A DNA stretch of 64,000 bases from NCBI RefSeq assembly GCF_028598805.1, contig NZ_JAQRFI010000016.1:1-64000 (forward strand), in the 5' to 3' direction. This document shows positions 45,765 through 54,554 of this stretch, piece after piece (positions within the stretch are counted from its first letter, which is position 1; each line of letters begins with the position of its first letter). The notes under the pieces are model-generated. The model was not told the origin of the DNA, searched no databases, and worked only from the letters and a program-made list of their open reading frames with translations. The position numbers and the translations under genes were made by a program. The stretch comes from Xenorhabdus yunnanensis (GTDB lineage: Bacteria; Pseudomonadota; Gammaproteobacteria; Enterobacterales; Enterobacteriaceae).

Positions 45765-46075
45765 AGATCTGGTTGTTGTTTGACGCGCTGACGAGATGCC
45801 TGAAGAATCAGCCTGTTTCCTGAAGATCGATGAGCCTGCAACGATCGCCTCCGGGTGGCTGCCAAACTCCCGTAGCCTGAAAGGGAGCGCATTAATGCGG
45901 TACATCTGCACCCCTTTGGAAGCAGATATTGTCGGTTCAACGGCAATTAAGGTTTTTTTATTCTTTATCAGAACGTCAGCAACGTCTATGTCTGACACCC
46001 GGCGGGAAAACTCTTCCCGTCAGGGATAGGATTTTCTCCGTCACACCGTATTTTTACCTCCATGGAGAACATCGT
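45765..46075. other. Intergenic region between topB and the DUF3577 gene
   Basis: No convincing gene. The minus strand (about 45945-45815) contains the ISASKGVQMYR-encoding segment that resembles 28165-28265. Just before the DUF3577 ATG there is a possible stem (GGCGGGAAAACTCTTCCCGTC, about 46002-46022) and the leader TTACCTCCATGGAGAACATC. Confidence 0.45.
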
Positions 46076-46315
46076 ATGTCTGAGAACACCACAGCCTTAA
46101 CCAAAAACGACTATTTCAACCTGAATATCAAAGGACTGGGCTACCTGAATAATATCCGCCATGTCAGCACCGCCAGTGGCACGTTCCTGAGCTGTGTGAT
46201 CAATGCGTTAAATGGCCCCAGTGATAATCCGACCTATGTGCGTTTTGATATCACGGTGGTCGGTAAAGAAACGACCAGTCTGGTGGGTCGTTGCCAGAAA
46301 GCGGTGGATGAGGAT
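46076..46315 (+). CDS. DUF3577 (STY4534-family) ICE protein, exon 1
   Basis: The protein starts MSENTTALTKNDYFNLNIKG and reads to AVDED at 46315, where a group II intron interrupts it. The second part resumes at 48686 with KKVLLGFTLSNPSTDIFTLK, giving about 154 residues. If the intron splices, a normal product is made. If not, the frame stops a few codons into the intron (46334-46336). DUF3577 proteins are found in this ICE family near ssb and topB and are thought to bind single-stranded DNA or aid replication. A purine-rich GGAGAACATC lies before the ATG. Confidence 0.85.
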
Positions 46316-46929
46316 GTGCGACAAGAAGTCGCTTAATGCATTGTTCTAACAGTAATCAATTTCTGTATAGAACCAGTTGTTCCATCAACTGTAGCCTATC
46401 GGGACAGGCGGTACGGGTAACTGTTCGGTCTGAAGCTTCCGAGACAATGTAGCCCTGCGAATAGCCATAGTTAACCGTGAGGATTAACTATGATCTGCGA
46501 GCATCAATGCGGAGGGGAGCTAGGCTGGTTGGTATGGTTAGCATATGCGAACTGTTGGTAAACATCGTGACGACCAATGAGCTAAAGATGCTGACAAGCT
46601 CAAACCAAAAGGTATGAAGCCGGTCATTTTCCTATCCTCTGAAAATGCATGGACATATGGCTTCCGGTGGATAGACAGAACCTAACCCAACTATTTGTGT
46701 ATTAAGCGGAACTTGGTAAACCTGTATTTTCGCCCACAAGGCAAAGCGAGCCGCGAGGTAAGCCGATGGAAGTGCAGGCAAAGGAAGATGGAGAAAGCGA
46801 ACGCTATTCTGTAATGGAATAGATAGGGGTTCAAACTTTGCCCCAATCCGAAAGGATGCAGACTTCCATCAGGTCTTTAATCGTGAACTGTACTGCAAAG
46901 TATCTAAATATATTTAGGAGACAAGCAAG

Positions 46930-48387
46930 TTGAATACGTTTAAACAAGTATCTGCGGTCTCCCGTCCCATAACATGGCATACCATTGATTGGTATTCATG
47001 CTATAGAGATGTAAAGAGACTGCAATTACGGATCGCGAAAGCTTCACAGAAAAAGCAATGGCGTAAGGCCAAAGCATTACAACGCATGCTAACACGATCA
47101 TTTTCAGCAAAGGCTATCGCAGTTAAGAGAGTCACCGAAAATACGGGGAAAAATACCCCGGGCGTTGACGGAAAAACTTGGAATACACCGGAAACAAAAT
47201 GGGAAGCAATAACTCAGTTGAAAAGAAGAGGTTATAAACCTTCTCCACTCAAGCGGGTTTACATTCCCAAAGCGAATGGGAAGCAACGCCCTCTGGGCAT
47301 ACCAACGATAAAGGACAGGGCAATGCAGGCATTATACCTTCTGGCTCTCGAACCGATATCCGAAAGTCATGCAGACCATAATAGCTATGGTTTCCGGCCT
47401 TCAAGGGGAACGGCGGATGCAATTGAACAAATTTTTAGAGTATGTTCAAGGAAAAATGCAGCTCGCTGGATTCTGGAAGGCGATATCAAAGGTTGCTTCG
47501 ATAACATCAGCCATGAATGGCTGCTTGCCAATATTCCGATGGACAAGCAGATACTTCATAAGTGGCTGAAAGCCGGATATATGGAAGGCGGAAATGTTCA
47601 CTCGACGATAGCAGGAACTCCTCAAGGTGGGATCATCTCCCCCGTTCTAGCCAATATGGCACTGGACGGAATGGAGAAAACACTGAGAAAAGCCTTCGGG
47701 AAACTGAATTCTCGTCAGAATAACAGAAACAAAGTCAAATATGTCAGGTACGCTGATGATTTCGTGGTCACAGGATGCTCGAAAGAGATCCTACTGGAAG
47801 AAGTCAAGCCTTTAGTTGTTTCCTTTATGAAACAAAGAGGACTAGAGCTTTCACGCGAAAAAACGGTGGTCACCAACATAGACGAAGGTTTCGACTTCCT
47901 CGGGCAGAATATCAGGAAATATGGGAATAAACTGATTATTAAGCCTTCTCGAAAAAGTACTGATAATCTGCTGAAAAAGATCAAAATCATTTTAGATGAA
48001 AACAAAACGGCACCTACATGGATGTTAATAGCTAAGTTAAATCCCGTTATCAGAGGCTGGACTAACTATCACAAGCATGTCGCATCCAAGGAAAGATTCA
48101 ACTATGTGGATTATCAGATCTGGAAGAAAATCTGGCAGTGGTGTGTAAGAAGACATCCCAATAAGAGTAAACGATGGATACGCAGTAAGTATCTCAAATC
48201 AAGAGGAATGCGAAACTGGGTATTCTTCGGAATAGATCCAATGGGAAAAGGGTATGAGTTGCTGCGTGCATCATCTACCCCTATCAGAAGACACATTAAA
48301 ATCGTTAGCGAAGCACATCCGTATGACGAGCAATGGGAATCTTACTTTGAAAGAAGACAAGACGCTAAATGGCTTGAAACTCAATGA
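46930..48387 (+). CDS. ltrA: Group II intron reverse transcriptase-maturase
   Basis: This 485-aa protein has a TTG start at 46930 behind TAGGAGACAAGCAAG. The RT domain shows GIPTIKDRAMQALYLLALEP, SYGFRPSRGTADAI, EGDIKGCFDNI, GTPQGGIISPVLANM and the catalytic YADDF (about residue 275). The maturase X domain follows (LLKKIKIILDENK, NPVIRGWTNYHKHV). The frame stops at TGA (48385-48387), but the same frame continues afterwards with an HNH endonuclease domain. The RT and maturase parts appear complete, so splicing could still occur while DNA-cleaving retrohoming may be impaired. Confidence 0.92.
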   Translation: MNTFKQVSAVSRPITWHTIDWYSCYRDVKRLQLRIAKASQKKQWRKAKALQRMLTRSFSAKAIAVKRVTENTGKNTPGVDGKTWNTPETKWEAITQLKRRGYKPSPLKRVYIPKANGKQRPLGIPTIKDRAMQALYLLALEPISESHADHNSYGFRPSRGTADAIEQIFRVCSRKNAARWILEGDIKGCFDNISHEWLLANIPMDKQILHKWLKAGYMEGGNVHSTIAGTPQGGIISPVLANMALDGMEKTLRKAFGKLNSRQNNRNKVKYVRYADDFVVTGCSKEILLEEVKPLVVSFMKQRGLELSREKTVVTNIDEGFDFLGQNIRKYGNKLIIKPSRKSTDNLLKKIKIILDENKTAPTWMLIAKLNPVIRGWTNYHKHVASKERFNYVDYQIWKKIWQWCVRRHPNKSKRWIRSKYLKSRGMRNWVFFGIDPMGKGYELLRASSTPIRRHIKIVSEAHPYDEQWESYFERRQDAKWLETQ

Positions 48388-48612
48388 GGTAAGAACAAAG
48401 TAATAGCCATCTGGCGAAACCAGAGTCAAATCTGCCCGATGTGTGGGCAACGTTTCACCTTGGAAACAGGGTGGCATGTCCACCATAAGATCAAAAAGAT
48501 CTCAGGCGGAGGAGACGGACTGGATAACCTGGTTCTATTACACCCCAATTGCCATCGAAAGTTGCATGCAAATGAAGCTGGTTCTCCCAAGCGAGAATTT
48601 ATAAAGGCTTGA
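48388..48612 (+). pseudogene. HNH endonuclease domain cut off from the intron RT
   Basis: Directly after the TGA, the same frame encodes GKNKVIAIWRNQSQICPMCG, then GWHVHHKIKKISGG and LVLLHPNCHRKLH, a complete HNH motif with zinc-binding Cys pairs, ending at 48612. The likely change is CGA (Arg) to TGA. There is no evident ribosome-binding site for separate translation. Confidence 0.85.
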
Positions 48613-48685
48613 GCGGTATGCAGGGAAACTTGCACGTACCGTTCTTAGGGGGCGGTGGCACAGTAATGTGTTGCTGCTACCCGAC

Positions 48686-48910
48686 AAAAAAGTATTGTTG
48701 GGTTTTACCTTAAGCAATCCCTCCACCGATATTTTTACCCTGAAACGCGGCGATCATGCCGGTGAACAGCGCGTCAGCCTGAAAGCCCGTTTGATCAAGG
48801 TGGACTGGATTAAAATCGGCCAGGACAAAGTGTATCAGGCCGAACAATCCGACTCGACGCCCCCACAGAACGGGGTCGCGCAAACCGAATATGCAGAAAA
48901 TTCATTCTGA
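48686..48910 (+). CDS. DUF3577 ICE protein, exon 2
   Basis: Starts with KKVLLGFTLSNPSTDIFTLK immediately after the intron and continues with GEQRVSLKARLIKVDWIKIG to the stop at 48908-48910. It completes the protein begun at 46076. The C-terminal tail (QSDSTPPQNGVAQTEYAENS) is polar, as in single-stranded-DNA-binding proteins with flexible tails. Confidence 0.85.
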   Translation, partial: KKVLLGFTLSNPSTDIFTLKRGDHAGEQRVSLKARLIKVDWIKIGQDKVYQAEQSDSTPPQNGVAQTEYAENSF

Positions 48911-48986
48911 TATTCCTTTTATCCCACCGACTTGCCCTGATGTTTCAGGGCAGTCCTTTTATTATCAAAGGCAACAGGATACAGAG

Positions 48987-49196
48987 ATGAATATTACACC
49001 AATTGGTGTTCTGGCACTGCAATATTGCCATAAGCAGTTACCGTTAACCGTGTTGCGAAGCCGGGCAGGATTTTATATCGGCACACTGGATGAGGGGGAA
49101 CCCTGCTCCCGTGAGTCAGTGGAATATTTTGTCCACCGTGAACAGGCGGAATTTGCCCTGAAACAAGGGTGCTGGACGCAGCGTCAGTCAGTATAA
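48987..49196 (+). CDS. Small ICE-conserved protein
   Basis: This 69-aa protein starts [20 protein letters not shown]. The ATG at 48987 is preferred over a frame-mate at 48891, because the earlier one overlaps the previous coding end. No domain is recognised. It sits between the DUF3577 gene and ssb, in the same direction, and its stop is 11 bp from the ssb start. It is probably cytoplasmic. The segment [20 protein letters not shown] is the most conserved-looking part. Confidence 0.65.
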   Translation: MNITPIGVLALQYCHKQLPLTVLRSRAGFYIGTLDEGEPCSRESVEYFVHREQAEFALKQGCWTQRQSV

Positions 49197-49206
49197 TCAG
49201 GAGGAA

Positions 49207-49725
49207 ATGGAGATATCTTCGCGCGGTGTGAACAAAGTTATTTTATTGGGTCATCTGGGACAAGATCCGGAAATCCGTTACCTGCCAACGGGTGGTACGG
49301 TCGCAACGCTGTCACTGGCGACGTCAGACAGTTGGCGGGATAAACAAACCGGCGAAACTCGGGAAAAAACCGAATGGCACCGGGTAGTGATCTTCGGCAA
49401 GTTAGCAGAAATTGCGGCGGAGTATCTGCAAAAAGGTGCTTAGGTGTACATTGAAGGCCAGTTGCAAACACGCAAGTGGCAGGATAATCAGGGACAGGAT
49501 CGCTATTCAACCGAAGTGGTGGTCAATGTGAACGGCACGATGCAGATGCTGGGCAGCCGTGGTGATGCAAAGAATACGACTGCACAACAGGCAGGGCATC
49601 AACCCGCACAGAAGCAACCACCTTCTAAACCCATCAGTAAGGAGAGAAAAAATATGCAAACGGTACAACCTTCTGTTTTACTGGAAGAAGAGGATACCGA
49701 TTGGGATTCGGAGATCCCTTTTTGA
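49207..49725 (+). pseudogene. ssb: ICE single-stranded DNA-binding protein with amber codon
   Basis: The protein starts [20 protein letters not shown] after AGGAGG. The OB fold is clear ([40 protein letters not shown]). After YLQKGA a TAG stands at 49441-49443, where the family has Gln (KGAQVYIEGQL). The frame then continues with [15 protein letters not shown] through a Gln/Pro-rich linker to the acidic tip DWDSEIPF, typical of SSB partner-binding tails. Apart from the amber codon (172 codons in total) the gene is normal. A GTG right after the TAG could restart translation but would omit most of the DNA-binding surface. Confidence 0.9.
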
Positions 49726-49793
49726 GCTGTTTAAACTATTGCCCTGTTATCACAGGGCCTATTCTTATTTTTTGGTAACATCATGTGGTTTGT

Positions 49794-50447
49794 TTAAATA
49801 CGAGTTACCAGTGTGGTCAGCTTATTTAGCCACTGACTGAAATGTGGGCACTGGGAACGAATGGTATCTAAACCAATATCACCAACGATTAGTGGGCCAT
49901 GTAAGGTTTTATGATAATTGGGAATGATTGCCAAAATGCGTTTAGATGGCGCTGTCTGTGGGTTGTTGTTGATATCTTCAGGCGTATCAAATTCATCTTT
50001 GATAGCCTGTAGTGCGGCAATCGGTGCATTGTCATCAAGCCAGTCAGCAAATTTTTCGGGTTGGCAGAATAGTAAGGCTTCAAATTCATGCAATAACAGA
50101 TTGGGAATAAAATTAGCCTGCCCGATATCATTTGCAAAAGCCTGCTCCAGCTGTACTACCCGTTCGTTGGCAGCATTATCCCGTTGGATGTTATAGTCAG
50201 GGAAATCGGTCGGCAAACCGTAGTAGTCGATAAGTGTGGTGACGAATGCACTAGGATCTTGTCGGCATAAACGGGTAATTTGGTGTTTTACTTTGCCATA
50301 ACTCGTGATCCCACCTTTCTGGCTGGAACTTGTCTGAGCTAATATGGGGGTCAGATAGATCTGTTGTGCAAAAAAATAAGGGGCCAGCACATCCCGCACG
50401 AAAGTTTCTTCCGTCTGTCCTTCTACAAAAACGTTGATACGGATCAT
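49794..50447 (-). CDS. DUF4276 protein, AbiL-like second component
   Basis: This 217-aa protein starts MIRINVFVEGQTEETFVRDV. The ATG at 50447 overlaps the stop of the upstream ATPase gene (ATGA). The N-terminus (VEGQTEE) and FEALLF match DUF4276, a TOPRIM-related fold with acidic metal-binding residues, so a nuclease is plausible. Paired with an AAA ATPase it matches the AbiL-type abortive infection layout (family knowledge from memory). It lies between ssb and the resistance-like gene, opposite to the ICE backbone, as expected for cargo. Confidence 0.75.
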   Translation of the reverse strand: MIRINVFVEGQTEETFVRDVLAPYFFAQQIYLTPILAQTSSSQKGGITSYGKVKHQITRLCRQDPSAFVTTLIDYYGLPTDFPDYNIQRDNAANERVVQLEQAFANDIGQANFIPNLLLHEFEALLFCQPEKFADWLDDNAPIAALQAIKDEFDTPEDINNNPQTAPSKRILAIIPNYHKTLHGPLIVGDIGLDTIRSQCPHFSQWLNKLTTLVTRI

Positions 50448-51535
50448 CGCTGTGGTCTCCCGCCGAGTAAGTTTTTCTTCCATAATTCACCCAAGCTATA
50501 GTCCTCAAGCCATTCGGACAGGGTTTCATTATCCAGTCGCTTAAAAGTGGAAGCGCCTTGTTGTTTGTCGACCACAATCAGGTCATCAGCATCAAACTGA
50601 TTGACCAGCTCAACTGACTGAGTAGAAATAATCAGTTGGTGTTGATTACTGGCATTTTTAATCAGCCCGGCCAGTACGTTGATCGCATAAGGATGGAGTC
50701 CCAGCTCTGGCTCATCAATAATAATCGAGTCGAGCATGTAATCTTCGGGCTGTAGCAGCACCGTTGTTAATAAAATAAAACGCAACGTGCCGTCAGATAA
50801 TTCACTGGCTTTAAAAGGAATGTCTTGTTCTTTCTCTGTCCATTCAAGCTGAATATAGTCGGTATTATCCGGCGTGGGCCGCAAGTAAAAATCACCAAAA
50901 AAAGGTGCAACCATCTGAATGGTTTTAATAATGCGGGTGTAATGTTGCTGATGATGTTTTTGCAAGCGATACAGAAATGCCGCTAAATTAGCCCCATCTT
51001 CCCGCAGATAATCATTATCATTAATCCGGTGGGTCTGTTTAACTTTGGCACTGTCACTCGTGTCGTGAAAATGATATACCCGCCAACGAAGTGTGATCGG
51101 CAATGTGTCATTTTCAAGGTTCGTGTGATTCTGATTAACCTGAGATTCAAAATGTCCGGCACCAATATCATACTCTCTATTACTGTCGCAAAAGCGTGAT
51201 TCATGGCGGAACATCATGCGGTTATCATTAGTCGGTTCCAGTTCAAATTTATAACCATTGTGGCCAAAAGAAAGTTCGGCACTCATAAACTCGGTTTTTT
51301 TACGACCAAAATGCAACAGGGTGTCGGGGCCACCCATTCTGCCAACAAGAGATTGTAGGCGCTGATTGAGTAGTACGGAGGACAAACGAAAGAAACTGAT
51401 GAAATTGGATTTTCCGGCACCATTGGCCCCAATAAGGACATTCAGGCTTCCCATTGGTAAATCACATTTTGCGATAGATTTGTAGCCTGTTATCTTAATT
51501 CTGCTTAAGTGGTCATTATTAGTTATTGGTTTCAT
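50444..51535 (-). CDS. AAA/SMC-like ATPase, AbiL-like first component
   Basis: This 363-aa protein starts MKPITNNDHLSRIKITGYKS. Walker A is GANGAGKSNF (about residue 37). The C-terminal half has ASELSDGTLRFI (signature-like), IIIDEPELGLHP (Walker B) and LIISTQSVELVNQF (switch region), the layout of AAA_21 (OLD/RecF-like) ATPases. Such ATPases sense phage or DNA structure and control a partner nuclease. Translationally coupled with the DUF4276 gene. No promoter is assigned, but an AT-rich stretch (51536-51654) separates it from the divergent adenylyltransferase gene. Confidence 0.8.
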   Translation of the reverse strand: MKPITNNDHLSRIKITGYKSIAKCDLPMGSLNVLIGANGAGKSNFISFFRLSSVLLNQRLQSLVGRMGGPDTLLHFGRKKTEFMSAELSFGHNGYKFELEPTNDNRMMFRHESRFCDSNREYDIGAGHFESQVNQNHTNLENDTLPITLRWRVYHFHDTSDSAKVKQTHRINDNDYLREDGANLAAFLYRLQKHHQQHYTRIIKTIQMVAPFFGDFYLRPTPDNTDYIQLEWTEKEQDIPFKASELSDGTLRFILLTTVLLQPEDYMLDSIIIDEPELGLHPYAINVLAGLIKNASNQHQLIISTQSVELVNQFDADDLIVVDKQQGASTFKRLDNETLSEWLEDYSLGELWKKNLLGGRPQR

Positions 51536-51654
51536 AATTTTGCCTTTTCAGCATCATGTGACTCAATTGTGCACTATCTTAAGGTAAACAATAAAATAAG
51601 TATTGTCTTGGTCGCTGGCTTTGCGTCCTTTTTTAGTGAAATGGAGTAAGTAAT

Positions 51655-52515
51655 ATGCAATCGCGGGATAATTGTCTGAAAGCCATTATCAAATGGGCGG
51701 AGAATGCAGACAACGTTCAGGCACTGATTCAGACTGGTTCTCTGGCCCGAAAAGATAATTCCAGTGATGACCTTTCGGATATTGATATTGAAATCATTGT
51801 ATCCGACCCAAAATCACTGATGAAAGATGATCAGTGGATGCATGAATTTGGTGAACTGATTACTGTGCTTCGTCTTGATCCAGATGAACATCAAGCATGG
51901 GCCACACGTCTTGCCATTTATAACAATGGCGTAAAAATCGATTTCACCTTGGCGGGTATTGATCGTATTCACCACATGGCAGAGAGTGGAATTCTTGATG
52001 AACTCTATGAACGAGGGTATAGAGTACTATTCGACAGAACGTCGATTACCCAAGTGCTTCCTGTTTCAACATACGGATTTCCAGTGAGACAGCTTCCATC
52101 ACAGTACGAATTCAAAACTTCAGTTGAAGAATTTTGGTTTGAAGCTTTCCACATACCTAAATATTTGTCTCGCGGGGAACTCTGGTTGGTTAAATTTCGT
52201 GATAACACGATGAAAGAACTCTTGATGTGTATGTTGGAATGGCATGCACTTGCTCGAAATAATGAGTCGATAGATCTATGGCATAATGGCTTGCATTTAA
52301 AGGAATGGACTGATTCGCAAACGTGGACTGAATTGCAAAACACCTTCGGACGGTTTGACACATCTGATGCACTACGCGCATTTGAAGCAACGACTCAACT
52401 ATATGGGCGTTTGGGACGGGAAGTTGCCCAAATTATTGGTTTCGATTATCCGCAGGAGTGTGAAACCCGCATAACCGAACTGAACAGAAAGGTTTTGTCA
52501 CAGCATATACTTTGA
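51655..52515 (+). CDS. Aminoglycoside 6-adenylyltransferase-like (ANT(6)) protein
   Basis: This 286-aa protein is preceded by GGAGTAAGTA. The nucleotidyltransferase core is visible: QTGSLARKDNSSDDLSDIDI gives the GS...DxD catalytic motif, and NNGVKIDFTLAG the third acidic strand. The C-terminal helical part (KFRDNTMKELLMCMLEWHAL, FEATTQLYGRLGREVAQIIG) matches the Adenyl_transf family (PF04439), which includes AadK and streptomycin adenylyltransferases. Family members transfer AMP to an aminoglycoside. Whether this one confers resistance cannot be told from sequence. It lies in the cargo block with the AbiL-like pair. Confidence 0.8.
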   Translation: MQSRDNCLKAIIKWAENADNVQALIQTGSLARKDNSSDDLSDIDIEIIVSDPKSLMKDDQWMHEFGELITVLRLDPDEHQAWATRLAIYNNGVKIDFTLAGIDRIHHMAESGILDELYERGYRVLFDRTSITQVLPVSTYGFPVRQLPSQYEFKTSVEEFWFEAFHIPKYLSRGELWLVKFRDNTMKELLMCMLEWHALARNNESIDLWHNGLHLKEWTDSQTWTELQNTFGRFDTSDALRAFEATTQLYGRLGREVAQIIGFDYPQECETRITELNRKVLSQHIL

Positions 52516-52620
52516 ATATTCTGAATATATTTTATTTACTTGTTAAACTAACACGTTCGATTATTGAATTAGATAACGTAATTCGTTAAAGTAAAAACGC
52601 TATCGGCAAAATTCGATAGT

Positions 52621-52800
52621 CAAGGAATCTCACCCTTGCTAAGAGTAACCCACTGGTAGGAATTTTCTGCCAGTGCGCCTGTTATCGCCCTTTCAATGGC
52701 GGTTCAGGCAGGGGAGGCTTCGGCCTCGCCGGAAGGTTACTCCCGGTAGTGAGATCCCTGTCTGAACCACCACCAATAATCAACAGAAGGGGACGCAGGT
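52621..52800 (+). ncRNA. C4-antisense-RNA-like structured leader, copy 2
   Basis: Helix 1: TCTCAC (52628-52633) with GTGAGA (52749-52754). Helix 2: GAGTAACC (52643-52650) with GGTTACTC (52735-52742). Hairpin 3: CACTGGTAG (52651-52659) with CTGCCAGTG (52667-52675). A CGCC/GGCG stem-loop encloses CTTTCAAT. Hairpin 5: GAGGC-TTCG-GCCTC. The leader ends at the Ner-like ATG after GAAGGGGACGCAGG. Compared with 26351-26540, helices 1 and 2 differ at five pairs with pairing kept each time. Confidence 0.78.
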
Positions 52801-53136
52801 ATGATTAACACTCAACAAGACTGGCACCCAGCCGAAATTATTTGTGCATTACGCAAGCGTGGTACCACACTCGCCGCTTTATCCCGTGAATCGGGACTCA
52901 GTTCTTCCACACTGGCAAATACACTATCCCGCCCATGGCCGAAAGGGGAATGGATTATCGCCACCCGTTTGGAAATGGACCCCGCTGAAATCTGGCCCAG
53001 CCGTTATTTTGACCCGCGTGGTAATCTGATTGAGCGCAGAGTACGTCAGCAGGTTACAGAATGTCAGTCGGTTGATGAATGCCAACTGTCTGATGAGTGT
53101 CAGTCGGTCGACGAAGATCAGCCAGTTGCTGAATAA
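52801..53136 (+). CDS. Ner-like DNA-binding regulator of the ICE
   Basis: This 111-aa protein starts MINTQQDWHPAEIICALRKR. The helix-turn-helix RGTTLAALSRESGLSSSTLA and WPKGEWIIATRLEMDPAEIW are close to the protein at 26084. Its C-terminus adds an acidic repeat tail (ECQSVDECQLSDECQSVDED) absent from that paralogue. The repeats of (S/L)(V/S)DECQ look like slippage-derived. Located just before the transfer operon, it may act as the regulator of ICE transfer genes (inference), and it is preceded by the C4-like leader. Confidence 0.87.
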   Translation: MINTQQDWHPAEIICALRKRGTTLAALSRESGLSSSTLANTLSRPWPKGEWIIATRLEMDPAEIWPSRYFDPRGNLIERRVRQQVTECQSVDECQLSDECQSVDEDQPVAE

Positions 53137-53310
53137 TACTCTGATATAAACCATAAAGTTTAGTGCGATAATATTTTTCAGGGTTTATTCATTATTGTTT
53201 GTTTCAGCATTTTTATTTTCAGCAAACACAGTTGAGTTGTTCATTGAATACATCACAGGGTTCCTTGCATAGTCAGGATTATTTTACGACTGAGCAGGAA
53301 CCTATTTGGC

Positions 53311-53856
53311 ATGAAAATAACTGTGTTAATCGGCTTAATCGCGGTCACACTGGCGGGATGTACCGTTCCAGTAAAGCAACCGCTACCTCAGCCTTCTCAA
53401 AATAGCTTTTCTTCCGTTACACTGACACGAAACATCCAATCTGTTTCTCCGGATATTTATCAGCAAATACCTGAAGTCGTCCGCTACGGGCGTTATTTAT
53501 TGGTGAGTACCAACCCGACAGAAGCCCAGCGTGATCCACTTTCCCAACTGATTGATATCCAGATTCCCGCTTCCCAGAATCCCACTGTTGCCGATGCGAT
53601 GCGTTATGTATTACGTCAATCCGGATACGCACTCTGTGTGCCTGACAAGAAGAATGACATTTTATATCGCCAACCGCTGCCATCAGTGCACGCTCAGTTA
53701 GGCCCTGTCAGGTTACGCACTGCGTTGCAGGTGATGGCAGGTCCGGCCTGGCAACTGGAAGTGGATGAGGTGAAACGTGTCGTTTGCCACCATTTGCGAC
53801 AGGGTTATCAACTTCCGGTTCCGGCTAAACAACCGCAGCAGGGAGACGGACGTTGA
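53311..53856 (+). CDS. PilL N-terminal-like ICE lipoprotein (TIGR03748)
   Basis: This 181-aa protein starts MKITVLIGLIAVTLAGCTVP, a lipoprotein signal with lipobox LAGC. The mature part has IYQQIPEVVRYGRYLLVSTN, the typical start of the PilL-N domain, and DAMRYVLRQSGYALC, a secretin-N-like fold. It leads the conjugation gene set. The next gene's ATG overlaps its stop (TTGATGA). It should sit at the outer membrane or periplasm as part of the transfer apparatus. Confidence 0.85.
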   Translation: MKITVLIGLIAVTLAGCTVPVKQPLPQPSQNSFSSVTLTRNIQSVSPDIYQQIPEVVRYGRYLLVSTNPTEAQRDPLSQLIDIQIPASQNPTVADAMRYVLRQSGYALCVPDKKNDILYRQPLPSVHAQLGPVRLRTALQVMAGPAWQLEVDEVKRVVCHHLRQGYQLPVPAKQPQQGDGR

Positions 53857-54554
53857 TGAAATTACACCAGTTCAGTCTGTTGGCATGGTTGCTTAGCAGT
53901 TCGGTCTGGGCAGCCACATCGGCACCGTTAGCTTCACAGCAGACGCAAATGACAGAAAGCCAGCTGCAATCCCTGAAAAGCCCGGCTGAACAGTGGAAGT
54001 TAAGTGCCGATGAATATCAGCGTTATCAGCACCTGATGAACGGGCCACGGGGTATCCAGTCGCCGGGGCTTGATCCGTTGACGACATTAGGTATTGAAGC
54101 CGAAAATGATACCGAGCGCCGCCGTTATGCTGAACAGTGGGTTAAGTCAGAGTTTGCCCGTACCGAAAAAGAGCTGCGTTTCCAGCGGGAAGTGGATGCT
54201 GCCTGGCAGCGGCTGTTTCCTGATGTCTTGCCGGTCAATATGGAAAAATCGCATGAAGTAAATGGTCGGCTGGCATTGTTTGTCAGAGCCAAAGATTGCC
54301 CGCAATGTGAAACCCGTTTGGCCGAAGTGCTGGCTGCAAAGCAACCCGTTGATATCTATCTGGTCGACAGTCGGGGCAATGACGACACGCTGCGGCAGTG
54401 GGCTAAAGCCCATCACATTCCCGTTGAACGGGTACGCAACCGGCAAATTACCCTGAATCATGATGCGGGTTACTGGTTCCGGTTTGGTAAAGGGCTGATG
54501 CCGGTATTGCTGCGACAAGGAGATCAAGGATGGCAGGTCACGTCATTACAATGA
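53856..54554 (+). CDS. TIGR03759 family ICE protein
   Basis: This 232-aa protein starts MKLHQFSLLAWLLSSSVWAA, a Sec signal peptide cleaved after VWA. The body includes WKLSADEYQRYQHLMNGPRG and a thioredoxin-like RLALFVRAKDCPQCETRLAE with a CxxC motif (CPQC), so it may be a periplasmic disulfide-handling factor. It belongs to the periplasmic part of the ICE transfer machine. It overlaps both neighbours by about 4 bp, showing tight translational coupling. Confidence 0.83.
   Translation: MKLHQFSLLAWLLSSSVWAATSAPLASQQTQMTESQLQSLKSPAEQWKLSADEYQRYQHLMNGPRGIQSPGLDPLTTLGIEAENDTERRRYAEQWVKSEFARTEKELRFQREVDAAWQRLFPDVLPVNMEKSHEVNGRLALFVRAKDCPQCETRLAEVLAAKQPVDIYLVDSRGNDDTLRQWAKAHHIPVERVRNRQITLNHDAGYWFRFGKGLMPVLLRQGDQGWQVTSLQ

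Larger units (their letters stand above)
46316..48685 (+). mobile_element. Group II intron in the DUF3577 gene
   Basis: The 2370-nt intron starts GTGCGAC, the conserved 5' end. It ends ...CTACCCGAC, a 3' AY end, so that AVDED joins KKVLLG in frame. Domain V is visible at 48611-48644 (GAGCGGTATGC, GGGAAAC, GCACGTACCGTTC), followed by a domain VI stem to the 3' end. The first ~610 nt (46316-46929) hold the structured 5' domains without a gene. The intron-encoded reverse transcriptase is at 46930-48387, with the HNH part beyond a stop codon. Confidence 0.92.

Noticed and set aside
46076-46336. 86-aa protein ending at 46336 as the native DUF3577 gene product
   Set aside because: The last seven codons are intron sequence; the native frame continues after the intron at 48686.
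46337-46929. Separate gene between the DUF3577 start and the RT
   Set aside because: This stretch is the structured 5' part of the group II intron; the frames in it are short and unsupported.
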